Positions 20,029 to 31,717 of a stretch of 64,000 nt of DNA are shown in pieces. Position 1 is the first letter of the stretch. Each line of letters begins with the position of its first letter. Origin of the DNA: Rhexocercosporidium sp. MPI-PUGE-AT-0058 (Eukaryota > Ascomycota > Leotiomycetes > Helotiales); contig JAGTJL010000010.1 of NCBI GenBank assembly GCA_020746875.1, positions 248,001 through 312,000 on the forward strand, written 5' to 3'. The position numbers were made by a program, and so were the translations under genes. Below the pieces are notes generated by a model that was given only the letters and a program-made list of their open reading frames with translations, made no database searches and was not told the DNA's origin.

Positions 20029-23000
20029 ATGACTTCCTTAGTTGATTTGTCTGGAGTTGGTATGTGCTTTTCATTTGATCCACGGGAACGTGTATTGACT
20101 CCGGTAGATATGAACAACCCCAGGAACATGGAATACTACTCTCAGATGCTGGTTTTCAAGATTGATCTCATCAAAGAGGACCTATCGTTCGTGGGACAAA
20201 CAAACACCCAGCAGAGAACACTACAAGCACTCGCCCATAGTCTAAATCTAGAATACGAGTATTGTTTATCAACAAAAACCGTCAGAATCAGTAGACCGGT
20301 GGAAGCTCCGCGTCCTGCAGAACAGCCTCAAAACTTCAATGCCGACCAGCCACCTTCTTTGTCCATCCCTAACGACCTATTTCAGAACCAAGATTGTGGC
20401 TTTGGTTTTTTCGAGTTAGGCCAGAGCAGCTTATCAATGGAACATGAGGACCACGACCTCTCAGCACAAAAGTCACATTCTCCTCCTCAAACTGTCGGAG
20501 ATTCCAGGAGCCACATGAAGAGTCCATTTCCAAGTCCTGATTCTGTTCCAGTTGATTTACAGGTGATCGGGCCACAGAATGTCATCCCAGCTACTATTTT
20601 GCACAGCTGGTCGCCGGGCTGTTTCTGTGTCGTCTGCCAAACTGGCGTCACACAGAATCATTCAGACTACTGTGATGAGTATGCGAAGAGTCATTCCTCA
20701 AATAACAATCTCAGACCGCAATGCATGAATTGCGGGGGAGAGTATTCCCGCAGAGGCTCTTCGATAGGCTCTGTCCTGTGTGGAACCTGTGAGAACGGTG
20801 GAGATGTTGGTGATCGAATACCATTACCGTACGTATGAAATAACATGAATCTATACATGGCACGAAGCTAATTTTTAAAAGACTGCCTAACCAGTCTATA
20901 ACATCGTCTTTACTCAATGATGTAGATTTGACACAAGGTAGGAATGCAGAACGCTCTTATCCACCAACAGATCCTACAGTAAGGACATCGCTCGCTCATG
21001 ATACGCAGGTTATCTCGTCCACATCCGCACATAGTGACGAGTGGAAGTGGTATAAATGCGATCTCTGTTCAGACGCATTTTCTAGCAAAAGTCTGTTCAG
21101 CATCCATAAAATGTCCCATGGGCCACCTGCGTACAACTACCCGAATTGTACTCAGACGTTCACAGGGGCAAGCACTCTTCAGGATCACGAAAAGCAACAG
21201 CGAGACATGCCTGCCGCAGACGACTTTCCACTCCGACGGTATCCGACTACATCCGCAAACATGTTACCAACTCTCCCTTCTAATACGCTGGATAACCAAG
21301 TAAAGTGCTCTGATATCCACGACACTAAGCCGGAAAGTGTCAACAGCGGTGCCAGTACTGGGTATCAGGAATACGTTTTTGATTCAAAATCAGTACAATC
21401 GGGTGGTAGCTATGGCTCGGGTGCATCAGGTGCATCAGGTGCTTCTGGAGTCTCGGGTCGGCGGGGGCGCTTGAGTGACTGGGCTCGAGCGGGCATGAAT
21501 GCGTTGAAGCAGGTGGGTGGCGCGTGTTGGAGATGTAAGTTCCTCAGGAAGACTGTAAGTATATCCAAAGTATCGGTAGGGCGTGTACAGAGTGAACTGA
21601 CTAAGCTAGTGTGGATCTCAGACTCCTTGTCGGCCGTGTCCCTCGAACGCACAATCTTCAAGCTGGGCTGCTTTAGGCTGCCAGCGAGGTCCATTCCAGA
21701 TGGTCAAAATTGTCCTCTGTCCGGGCAAGCCTGCATTTGGCTTCCTTGTTGAAGACGAGTTCAGTATCGGAGAGACCAATGTCACCCAGGATTCAAGTGA
21801 TAGTGATACAATTTTACGGTCTTTGGAGAGTTCAGAACATAACACTTCGTGGCTTGATGAAGAGAATGACACTGAATTGAAAGACAAGGATGAAGGTTTT
21901 GCTTCACGTGCATTTGCAACGCGCAAACTGTTTTTGCAGGCGATGTCCAATGCTCACGCCCTAGCTGGCTATCAACTTGTCGAGAGCGCTTTATCTCCCG
22001 TCAAGGAAGGTGTATTGGCAGCCGTGTGGGAAATTCTGCATTGTGACCCGACTTGCGGAGTCCTGGATAACAATATCCTTTCCGACAAGCATGGGGATTT
22101 TGGGTACCTTGCCCAGCTTTTATCGTCAGCAGCTGTGTGTCAAGCTAACACCAGAAGTGTAAGTCTACTCAATTGAATAATAGTGCTAACTTCGCTTGAT
22201 ATCCACTAATGCGCATGGTAGAACGAGTTAATAGCCCAATCTGTGATATGCTTGCGGATCTGCGCTCAAGCACTGCGAGCGAAGCAGGCAGGGCTTCTCG
22301 AGCGCCACTGGCATCAACAATGCTCCCGAAGCAAATGTAGATTTGAATGTATATCGGTGATCGACATGCATATACAGCTCTACTTGAAGGAACTTTCTCG
22401 CGTAATGTTCAGCAAGGACAACATGCGTAACCCACACCTCTGGTGGCTGTCAATTTTCTACAGCTTTTGTATTCAGAGCATTGTTCGAAAGGCCTTGATA
22501 GATTTGACAAGCTGTCCATCTACGAACCAACTTTTTTGGGACGGCTTTTCTGCAGAGCAGTATCTCCATCTACCAATCCGGCTTTTCATCGCTAGCACAG
22601 CAGCACTAGATCTCGCGAACTCAAAGGATGGATTGCGCTACGTCTCTATCCCGAAGCACGGAGAGTTGCAGAAGCAGGAAATTTTGGGTCTTATGCTTGC
22701 TGTAGAGCAACCCAAATGGGAACTAAACAGCGTGACCAGCACCGCTGTGTATCTCAACAGGCTATTTGGGTTTGAAGACGATGGTCGATATATCAAATTT
22801 GACTACCGCTCTGAGGAGGACAAGGTATGGAAAGAAGTCTTCCACGGTCGTTCAGAAACACTTCCCCTAGCAGCGCCGCAGGAATACCAGAACTCTTTTG
22901 GGCACATCAAGGCAGACAACAAGTTCGGCTGTGGGGAAGAGGGTTGTCGCAAAAAGTACCCGACAAGATTGCAACTGTGAGTAAGCTGAACAAGTGTGAA

Positions 23001-23390
23001 TGCCGCCCAGCTAATGAATATAGATTTCGCCACCTCACATACCATACATCGGGGCAGGTTTTAGAATGCGAAAGACCGCACTGCGCTTTAGACGGTGGTG
23101 AGAGGGCTCAGCACTGGCTAAACCATAACGTCCAACGCAGACAGAAATGCCACTATGCAGATCAAACTTTTCACTTTGCTCTGCAGGATGTATTTTCATT
23201 CAACAAAAAGTTATGGAAAGAACTGTGGGTGGGTGGCAAGAATCCGGATCCTGTTTGGATCAGTGACACTTTCCGGGCAGCAGAAGAAGGATTTGGATCC
23301 TACAGCAGTGATGACAACGCCTGGCGTAGACCCACAAAGAAGGTCAAGAAGAAAGCCTTGGTAAAACTACGGCCGATTCCGTTTCCATGA
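20029..23390 (+). CDS. Large zinc-finger protein with C2H2 fingers and a Zn2Cys6-like cluster
   Basis: A putative DNA-binding regulator. Five exons (20029–20828, 20882–21554, 21610–22158, 22222–22976, 23024–23390) encode 1047 aa, all in phase. Residues 1–90 form a conserved-looking domain (SFVGQTNTQQRTLQALAHSL…EYCLSTKTVRIS). A C-rich pair follows in CFCVVC and CMNCGGEY…CGTC. A C2H2 finger is at YKCDLCSDAF…SIHKMSH. The sixth-Cys cluster CWRCKFLRKT / CGSQTPCRPC…GC spans intron 3; the acceptor CTAG at 21609 is needed to give all six Cys. The C-terminal half has helical regions and a second C2H2 finger, CGEEGC…FRHLTYHT, completed across the last intron. I recall such architectures as expanded in Leotiomycetes; targets are unknown. 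An upstream Met at 19978 is an alternative start. Confidence 0.82.
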
Positions 23391-23856
23391 CAAACTCATG
23401 ATTCCGTACCATCCGCCACTTTTGAGCCGTAGTTCGAGGTTACGCGTTCTGTGATTGGGAGGAAATGCACGTCGGAAACAACCTCCTTGATAAAGACTGA
23501 AATCAAGAAATCGTGTACGCAAAGGCAGCACACTTGCAGAGCCCAGAAAAAGTAGAAGGGGTGTGGAGTACAAGCACTTTGACCATTCATCACAACTATC
23601 CTTAGGCGAGGGTCACTACTTGGGTCAAGCCGGGAAGAGCTTGAATCAACTGATGAGTGACAAGGTCCAGACAAGGGCTACAGAGAGAGAAGTATCTAGA
23701 TATCTAAAAGATCTATCGATTCTACATGGACCCAACGCCAGACACCGCCCATGGTAGTATTGGTAGTTTACATGCCCACCCAACTCAGCCCAATCAACGC
23801 CATCAATGCACCCCTTTCTGCCATCCTTTCTTAATCTCACAATTATCCCTACCCTG
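23391..23856. other. Intergenic between converging genes
   Basis: 466 bp, 3' ends of two convergent genes. No feature seen. Confidence 0.4.
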
Positions 23857-25714
23857 CTATTTTACCTTCCCCGCAGCCAAAACAGACACCACACTCTCCT
23901 CCACCCTCCCCTCCTTAAGCCTCCTCACGCGTTCCCGCTCACTCCTCTCCCTTCGTCCAGCCTCCAACTCCCTATTAACTAGCGCGCGATCTAATTCCTC
24001 ATCTCTCCAACTTCTGCCCCGTCTCCCTCCCTCTCCCCACATGCTCACCCTCTGGACCTTCCGTAGCTTAGTCAAGCCATACGCGCAGACTATGCCGGCG
24101 AAGACCATGCTCCAGCCTGTGACACCCCAGAAGCCGATGTCGGAGTCCTCGATGAAGTTCTTCAAGTTCATGCCATAGAGCGCGGCGATGAATGCGCCTG
24201 AGCCAATGCCAAGAGTGCCAATGGAGAATTTGAGGTCAAGCAGCATGAGGGAGTTGCGATTTGCATCTAGGATGGCTTTTACGCTGTGGCTGAGTTAGTG
24301 TTTGGGTCAAGCCTCTCATGTCCAACTCCATGAAACGAGTTGAAGAGGGGATATGGAGAGAAAGGGATGAAGGAAAAGTAAACGTACATCTCCTCCGTAT
24401 TACGGATATTCGAAACCAGATTCCCAGACTCCTGCACGATTTCATCGCAGAGCTTATGGTAGGACTCAAGAAGCATCTCCACTTCGGTATGGTCATCCTC
24501 TCCACGCACCAAATCATGACTCTTTTCTGTCAGGTACATAGCTGCTAGATCATCATCTGCTTCAAGCACCTCATCGATAGCGTCTCGAACCAGCTTGGCT
24601 TTCTGCTCAAACGTACCCAATTTCTTTGAGTAAATAAGCAAGACTCGGAGCTTATCCCTATCGATATCCTCTTCTAGTTGTCTCAACACCCTGACAACTG
24701 GCTTCCTCACACCTTCAAATTCCTTCTCCAAGCTGGTTATAGCTGAGATGAGAACAGCTTCTAGAGCGCGGAATTCGTAGGGTAACCCTCCTGCTAGGGG
24801 TGAGGCTTGTTTCTGCCGGAGCTTGTCTTCGAGGTCGTAGATGAAGGCGCTTTGGTTGTAGGAGTCTGTTGTACCGTAGGCGTCGAAGACGAGGACACGG
24901 TTGGCTTTGATGAGGACACGGAGGTGGAGAAGGTTGATTAGGATGGCAGAGGGGCGGACGAGGATATGTGGGAGGAGACTGCTGTCTATCTTTCTGAGAT
25001 CGCGGGGAAGGAGTCCATACTACAGCAGACGCAAAGTTAGCATTGGCAATCGAAAGACGGTATTAAGAGTATAGCACATGTAGTGGAACATACCTTTGCA
25101 ATTAGCTCGCTCTTCTTGAACTCCCCACTAGCAAGTACCACATTTCCATTCTCGTCGAACTCCGTACAGCGAAGCTTGGGCTGCGCTGCTGCTTTAGCAG
25201 ATATATGCCTTCCTAAGCTAAACATGGAATTGTCACTGTCCTCCTCCGAACCATGTAGTGTTGAAGGCAAATCGTCTGGCCGCAATGGTCTCCCACCTCG
25301 CAGTGATGTGACACCCCATAGCTTCTGATGCCACTTCTTCGAGCCCGAATGGGCATTCCGATGTGTGATTAACGAGCCTCCATATCCCAAGCTCTTATTC
25401 CTAGCAATGTCATGCGAATCGGTCGAGGATGTTTTCGCTGCCGCAGAAGTAGATCTGGGCCAAAGGAACTCCAGATTCAGGAACCCAGCCTCGACGGTAG
25501 CACGTCGTGGCGAAGATGTAGACAGCCGTCTCGAATTCGAGGGAGTTTTCACGCTTCCGCATGTCCGCAGCTGCGGTGCTCGAGCTCGAGGCGCGGCATG
25601 GTCGAATGTGAAGCCAGGTCGAGGATTGGGGCTGAAGAAGCAGATGCTCTCTGATTGCGACTTGAGGAATTTGAGAAGGCTTGATGAGGGTGCGGGTGCA
25701 TGCAGAGACCGCAT
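23857..25714 (-). CDS. MRS2: Mitochondrial inner-membrane magnesium channel Mrs2/Lpe10
   Basis: A CorA-superfamily Mg2+ channel subunit of the mitochondrial inner membrane. Exons 25714–25094, 25019–24388 and 24283–23857 encode 559 aa. The N-terminal ~120 residues are Arg/Ser-rich with few acids, as in a mitochondrial presequence (RSLHAPAPSSSLLKFLKSQS). The large matrix domain includes YGLLPRDLRKIDSS and LPYEFRALEAVLISAITSLE, then long coiled helices. Two membrane segments follow: TLGIGSGAFIAALYGMN, containing the GMN signature, and GFWGVTGWSMVFAGIVCAYG. The C-tail is basic. Introns use GTATGT and GTACGT donors and join in phase. Whether it is the Mrs2 or Lpe10 paralogue cannot be told from this window. 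Confidence 0.94.
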
Positions 25715-26499
25715 ATCCGCTAGATAGAGTGTCTATTGGATTTGGATGAGGACTATACCTTCATCTGCTGTGGTGGGCGGCGATTTTTGGATTTAGATAT
25801 TTTGAAGTCTTGGAATTTTGAGGTTGGATCCTTGTCGGGTCACATGATGAGTACTTACTGTCTCGCAATTCTCATAAACACTACGCAGAAAAGGCTGGAA
25901 TGTTTGATATTTGAATCATCATTGCTTTACTATAATAAATGCACACCATTGCTATTTCGTTCGAGTCTGTAAAAGAAATATTTGGGGACCGCATTGCAAG
26001 CCTTTGACTTGCCCTATCTTCTGGACACTCCAAGCCAGCACCATAATCTTTATCAAGAGAAGGAAAGGAATATGGGACGCTGCAGAGTACAAAATGAGGT
26101 AGAATGACGTCCGTGTGTAGCCTCTATCACGATTTGTACCGAGTTATCTTGACCAAACTAGTAAATATCATAAGAGAAGTATCACGAAAAGTCAAGACCA
26201 AGTTTCGTTGCAAAAGCAAAATTGCTTCATATCATCATCATTGCTCTATTATCAGGAGTACAAGCAAGCGCTGAGTGGCAGTCTCATGCCGGGTATTGAA
26301 AGAAAACAAGTGTCATGCCATCGCTCCGTCCATCCATCCCGATCCCGTCCTATCGTACAAGCTCTCATCCTCGCTCACTGGCATTAAACCCAAATCTTTC
26401 CCTTAGACCATCCGAAATCTAATGCTGTGTCCACATTGTTCGAGTAGAGTGTGGATGAGAAAAGGTATGTTGTATTAGTGCCGAGTAGGATGAGAGGCT
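25715..26499. other. Intergenic, no gene seen
   Basis: 785 bp between two minus-strand genes: the MRS2 promoter on the left and the 3' flank of the 67-aa gene on the right. No repeat or RNA gene recognised. Confidence 0.4.
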
Positions 26500-26763
26500 T
26501 TAGACATGGCTTGTGGTGTGTGTTCCTTTGCGGCGACGACCACCGCCACGACCGCAGGTGAGGCAGCTGACGATGATACCGAAGAAGGAAGCGATGGCGT
26601 TGATGATAGCCTTGAGTATACCGGCAATGCCGTTAACGACAGCCATAATGCAGGCTCCGATAGTCTGGAAGACAGACTTGATCTGTTGTTTACATTAGCG
26701 ACTTGCGCCAAGTGGGACGAGGCTAGGGCGAAGGAAACTCACGCATGATACGACGGCACCCAT
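26500..26763 (-). CDS. Small acylated-type conserved fungal protein, 67 aa
   Basis: A two-exon gene that single-ORF scans miss. Exon 1 (26763–26743) encodes MGAVVSC; a 60-nt intron with GTGAGT donor and AACAACAG acceptor follows; exon 2 (26682–26500) encodes the rest. Gly2, Ser6 and Cys7 fit the N-myristoylation consensus (M-G-x-x-x-S) with an adjacent palmitoylatable Cys. The middle is a hydrophobic stretch of about 40 residues (TIGACIMAVVNGIAGILKAI), and the end is CLTCGRGGGRRRKG…TTSHV with a Cys pair and Arg cluster. I recall similar short proteins in many ascomycetes, without known function. A membrane-associated peptide is inference. The antisense strand also has open frames, but the phased intron and composition favour this strand. 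Confidence 0.8.
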
Positions 26764-29044
26764 TTTGAAAATTTTGCGCTGAGCGGCTTGGTGTTGATTG
26801 AGTATTCGAAGTCGTGGTGGTGGAGAGCTTCAAGGTTTGTTGTCTTGAAGGAAGTTGAGGTTGTTTGTTTGTTTGGTTGTTGGAATGAAGAGAGCAGTTC
26901 TGAGAAAAAGGAAGGGTGCTCGACATATATACGCTCACCTTTGCCCGGCCAGCCAGCCAGCCTTACTCATGGTACACATGCCACCGAGCACTCACCGTGT
27001 CACCTTGAGAAGGCGCGTCATAGGCAGGCGCAAATAGCATCCTGTCGTATCAAAATTGAACGCTCAGGCAGGGATCACCTGCCGTATTTTATGACGTCGT
27101 CGTGATACTGCCCTTGTCTGCACACCCCGAATTCTGCAATTCCCATTGCCGCCTTTGTCTTGGGAAGCGAAGAAGTGAAACTCCGCCCGGCAAGGATGGC
27201 CGGGAGAAGATTCTCATTGGTACATTCACAATTAAAGTCATCTTCAAAATCAGGGAACTCAAAACATGAGATCTGGGGAAGGCAAGGATCGCCAAAATTT
27301 GACGCCACACTGTGGCTGGTGAGGTCAGAGGCCCACAAGCGGCACCACGCGGCTTGTTAATATTGACAGCGGTCGCCGTCGACTACGGGAGAGATCGTTC
27401 GATCGCTAGCTGACTCGTCCTTAGCTCAATGAAATTTTCTTTATTTGTCGGACTTGAATCGGCGAAGTCCACATGTATCTTCTCAAGCGAGAAAATCAAT
27501 CTGCAAGTGATCGAGAATTATGATGACATCGGTGTAATCACGCGTGGTGACACACAGACTTCCCGGAAAGGGAAATGAAGGTCACTCTCGCTACCAAGGA
27601 AGATTTTCCGATATGGATACCAAGAGCCTCTGGGAAGACTCGACGTCTTGAAGTACTTACTTCTAATATAAACTCAGTCTCGAACGCCGGAGGGGGAGCA
27701 ATCGGGCTCCAAAAGACCCATCATCAAATTCGAGGGGAAATCCAATAGCCATATCAAGGCTATATCCTTGCAGAATTTAATGTCCGAAGCTTGAAAAGTT
27801 AAATTTGGACCAGGCCAGACCGATCCGAGCTCCGAGTCTTGGTCAGTCAGACGATTGAGATAGTTGGACCAGACCAAGGTGATGGCAAAGGCTGCATAAA
27901 CAACCAGGGTTAAGGCCAATGCCGCATCCCTTCAATCTCATATTTCTTAATAAGTTCACGTTTTGTTCTAGTCATGTTCTGACAGCCTGGGAGTTATTCA
28001 TAGCGGTCTGTATGCTCGCTTCTGCGGTGTTGTGGGATGATAGCCGGACAAAGACGCGTCTACAGACACGGTATATCTTCCGATATGAGGAGCGAACATA
28101 GTCGAAGAACGGCCTGGAACACTCCTGTTTGATTTGATCCCGGGGTCGCTGAAGTAAACGTTTTTTTTAGGAGTATGCGCACCCGAAAAGACGAATCCAA
28201 AAGCTAGTTATTAATTTGCAAAGCGCGCATCCACAGTCTCGATGTGTAATGGGCCAGTCAAAGGACTATTCGAGTACTTTCGCAGACATCGGCAAATCAA
28301 AATCTCAGCAGATGGGTCACAGAAATAGCTGAGATCACTGGAACGGGATGGAGTTGCTCATTTGGGCGTTGGGGATATCAATTACTGCAACTTCTTTAGA
28401 AAGCACCCGTAATGTATGGGGGGAATTCGACTTAGACATGCACGCTGAAAATGCAATGCCTTTGATAGTTTTGTAAAGAAACCAAAGAATGGCTCTTATA
28501 TCACATCCAGCAGAGATCTCTCGTAACAACGTCCTTCGTAAGATGGGTGAACAGCTTCATGTTGATGTCAAGTATCGTAGCGAAGCTTGTGCTTTTGCTA
28601 CAGTGATGTTTCAGTAAGGAAAGGCTCGGACAGCTTGGGCGTTTGCTTCAACCTTTTGAGATAGGGGCGAGCTCTTCGCTCGACCAGCTCTGGTGGAGAA
28701 AGACCTCTGAGCTTAAAGTCAACAAGGATCGATCAGAGTGACAGGAATGACTGATGAAGGATGGAGAAGGGAGATGGATGAGAGAATGCTTAAGTGTGCA
28801 TCCAAACAAAGCTGTGTTTGTACGCAAACGCGATGCTTTGACGCGCCTGGAGGCATCTTGAAGACACGTGACTCCCTTTCTTCACATAGGTAAACGCCAT
28901 CCATTTACTGACTCTACTTTTAAGAAAATGAAGGAGAGAGGGAGGTAAGATTAAACACTCTCTCTTCTCTCGGGTTACTGTACGTCTATAGGTACTGCAT
29001 GATAGCCAGACAAGTACTCGCTTGCCTTGACATTAACACTTCTT
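26764..29044. other. 2.3 kb intergenic, no gene seen
   Basis: A long non-coding stretch between two minus-strand genes. The open frames (for example 27075–27338 and 27674–27919, minus) are short and have no recognisable domain. No repeat, tRNA or transposon end was found by eye. Confidence 0.4.
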
Positions 29045-30797
29045 TCAATCCAAGACAGTGACTCGTCCACTGTCCGAGTGGGCTTCCACTATCTCCCATT
29101 TATCTTCCTCCTCCTCTTCTAACGCCGCTTGATCCTCGGCGCTGTGTTGCCTTCCATTTGCAGTTGTCTCGGCTACTGTGTGTACCTTCGAAGTCTCATC
29201 AATTCTGCTCTCGAACACGGTTGGATCATAACTATCGTAAGTTTTCTCACCCCTTTCAACCATTCCTTCAATATTCTCTACCCAACCAGCGACCCAGTCC
29301 CGGATAGATTGATGGATTTCGGTGCTTCCTTGCCATGATGCATTGCTCCAGTATCGATACTCTCCAGCCATGATTTCTCTCCCATCCATATTCTCTTTCC
29401 AGACAGAGGGAGGGATGAAGTAGTGTGAGAAGCCATCACACTCTACGCTAGCCTGTAGTTTTATTTCGAAGAAGGGTGTGGCACCGCTCATTCTCAACCC
29501 CTCGTCTTTAAGGTCCCAAATCACAGGTTCCGTATCTTCGTCATTGACAGCAATCTCGTCAAGCCCGGCAATGCCCCCCTCGAGGAAGTGATAGCCACCA
29601 TTGAATCTATAGATGTCAGAAAATACAACACTTCAGTACAAGTGGTAGTGCCTACCCGTTTGCAACCCTGACCATCTCCTTCAAATCATCCGGAAGGGCG
29701 CCCACAGTTTTCTCAGCAGCTTCAATCTCCTCCTCAGTTGCAGGCGGACGTAAAATGTCGTCCGCACTCTTATACCCCATCCTCTTATACTCAACGCCAT
29801 TTACCTCCCACCCTCCCTTTGCCAATCTATCAAGCAGTTCTCCCCACCCCACCTTCTCAGGTGCAAGAGACCACTGCCTCCCCTCCCTCGCTCTTAGCTT
29901 GATAACTTCTATAACCTCTCTCACAATCCCGTCCGCGATATCTTCCGCTATGAAGAAAGGATTCGTCTCCTTTCCACCCCTCGCCATCAGCGGCAAAACA
30001 TCCCAAATCCCAGGCACCATAAGGTAATCCGTCAAATCCCCACCATAAACGCTATTGAACCCATCAACTCTCAATCCTAACCCCAGCACCTCCGCCGCTT
30101 TCTCCAGTTCTCCATATCGAATGGCAAGCTCCACAACTAGTCTCCGATAAAGCAGATACGAATGCCTCCTCTTCTTGGTCCTCAACGCATCTTTCCAATC
30201 CCACTCACGCGCAGGCACCTGAGGCCTATTATATAACTTCTCTGCACAAGAAATCGCCTCTCTCATCCTCTGCTCAGGTGGATAGACTCCATGCACCTTC
30301 TCCTTAGCAAGTAACCTCGCGCACATCCCTAATATGGCCTCATCATCGGTCTCCCGCCAGCAGTGGGGATCAGCAGGTTCGGGGAGGGAGCAATGCTCTA
30401 GCATCCAGCCTGTGCGAGTACATTCGCGGAACTTGTCCCATTGCGCTAACTCCAAGAAACCTGGGCTTTTGGAGGAGAGTGGGAAGCCGGTGGGACGAGG
30501 ATGCGTTGTTTGGTGGGACTGGAGGAAGTTCTCCAGGGGTAAGGAGTGGAAGAGTGGCGGATCTGCTATGAGGGAATCGGGGGTCATCAGCTTCTCGCCG
30601 AGGTTACTGAGAGTACAAAACAGTTTGTAGGCGTGGTCGGTGTGGTTTGAAAGTAGTAGAAGGTTGATAAGGTGGTAGGTTTTCTCGACGGCGGGGCAGG
30701 GGTGTTTTGGCTCGAGGTACTCGCTTCTGAGTTTTGAGACTGGTTGTGAGGTGAACTCTTGGTCTATCCAGTCTGTGTAAGCTAGATCCGTTGACAT
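29045..30797 (-). CDS. SUKH (Smi1/Knr4-like) domain protein
   Basis: Exons 30797–29656 and 29606–29045 encode 567 aa. The first ~360 residues are helical and lack a family I can name. The SUKH domain begins at about residue 360 (RPPATEEEIEAAEKTVGALP, then DDLKEMVRVANGFNGG, split by a 49-nt intron after the Gly codon) and continues YHFLEGGIAGLDEIAVNDED and the hydrophobic strands after it. The C-tail is acidic (ALEEEEEDKWEIVE). The fold is shared with yeast Smi1/Knr4, a regulator of cell-wall synthesis and signalling, and with bacterial immunity proteins of contact-dependent systems. This architecture, with the domain near the C terminus after a helical region, is fungal; its partner is unknown. 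Confidence 0.8.
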
Positions 30798-31717
30798 CTT
30801 GAAGTTTATAGTATTTTTTGTAGCTGTAAGTGGTGTCTAAAGAATGTCGTCGAGTCGTCGAGTAGTCGAGGAGTTGGTGGTTCATGATTGGCTTTGTGGC
30901 ACAGTAACTAGGCAGCTACCCTTTCTTCTTGAGCTCTAAGTATATTAATAGCTTTTAAAATGCAAATAACTCAATCTCGTATGACCAGCAGAGCAAAGGA
31001 TTATGACTCCGTAGATACTGCAACGTTGTGTGAGATTGTTCTTGTGAACACGAGGTAAACATGCACGGCCCCGGACGGGAGTACTTTAGTGCACGTGACT
31101 AATCACCTCTCAACAGGGCAGTGATCTTAATCCCAACTTTTTAACGTTGCTGAAATATGCTGAACAGAGAGATCACCTTCCAGGCCGGTATGAAACCATG
31201 GCATCTTACTAGCATACACAGCCATCAATTTATGCGCCGTGTTTTCAAGGCTCTGAAGCGCTCCCGGGATCTTGCTGCTTGTCGCTAAACGCGATACTAC
31301 AACAATGTACTACTTGGTTTACACTATTGAGTCTTAATTGAACTACTGTTTATCAAACTCACGAGCTATCATTAAAGCCTGTAAATTGTGAAACTAGTGA
31401 AGCGACCTGTGCTACGGAGGACGAACTCGACAAAGGCTGCTTCTTGGCCTTGTTTGTTGACACAACAGGATTCACCGGAACAATTTCACGAGAACTTCTA
31501 AGTCGATAAGCACCCACTGCAAGGAGATTTCTTGACCTTTGAAGCACAAAATATTTTGATTACTTATGTGCAGATTACTTATCACACCGAGAGTTAGCAG
31601 CTTGGTCAGTCAGCAGACCGAGGCTTGTTTCTCATCACATCTGAATCTCGAGATGAATACAAAACAAAGCGATGCACGCTGCTGGATATCGATTTAAACA
31701 AGAAAAAAAAGAAAAGG
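30798..31717. other. Divergent promoter region, SUKH gene / carboxylesterase
   Basis: 920 bp between divergent genes. No coding sequence or repeat recognised. Confidence 0.4.
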
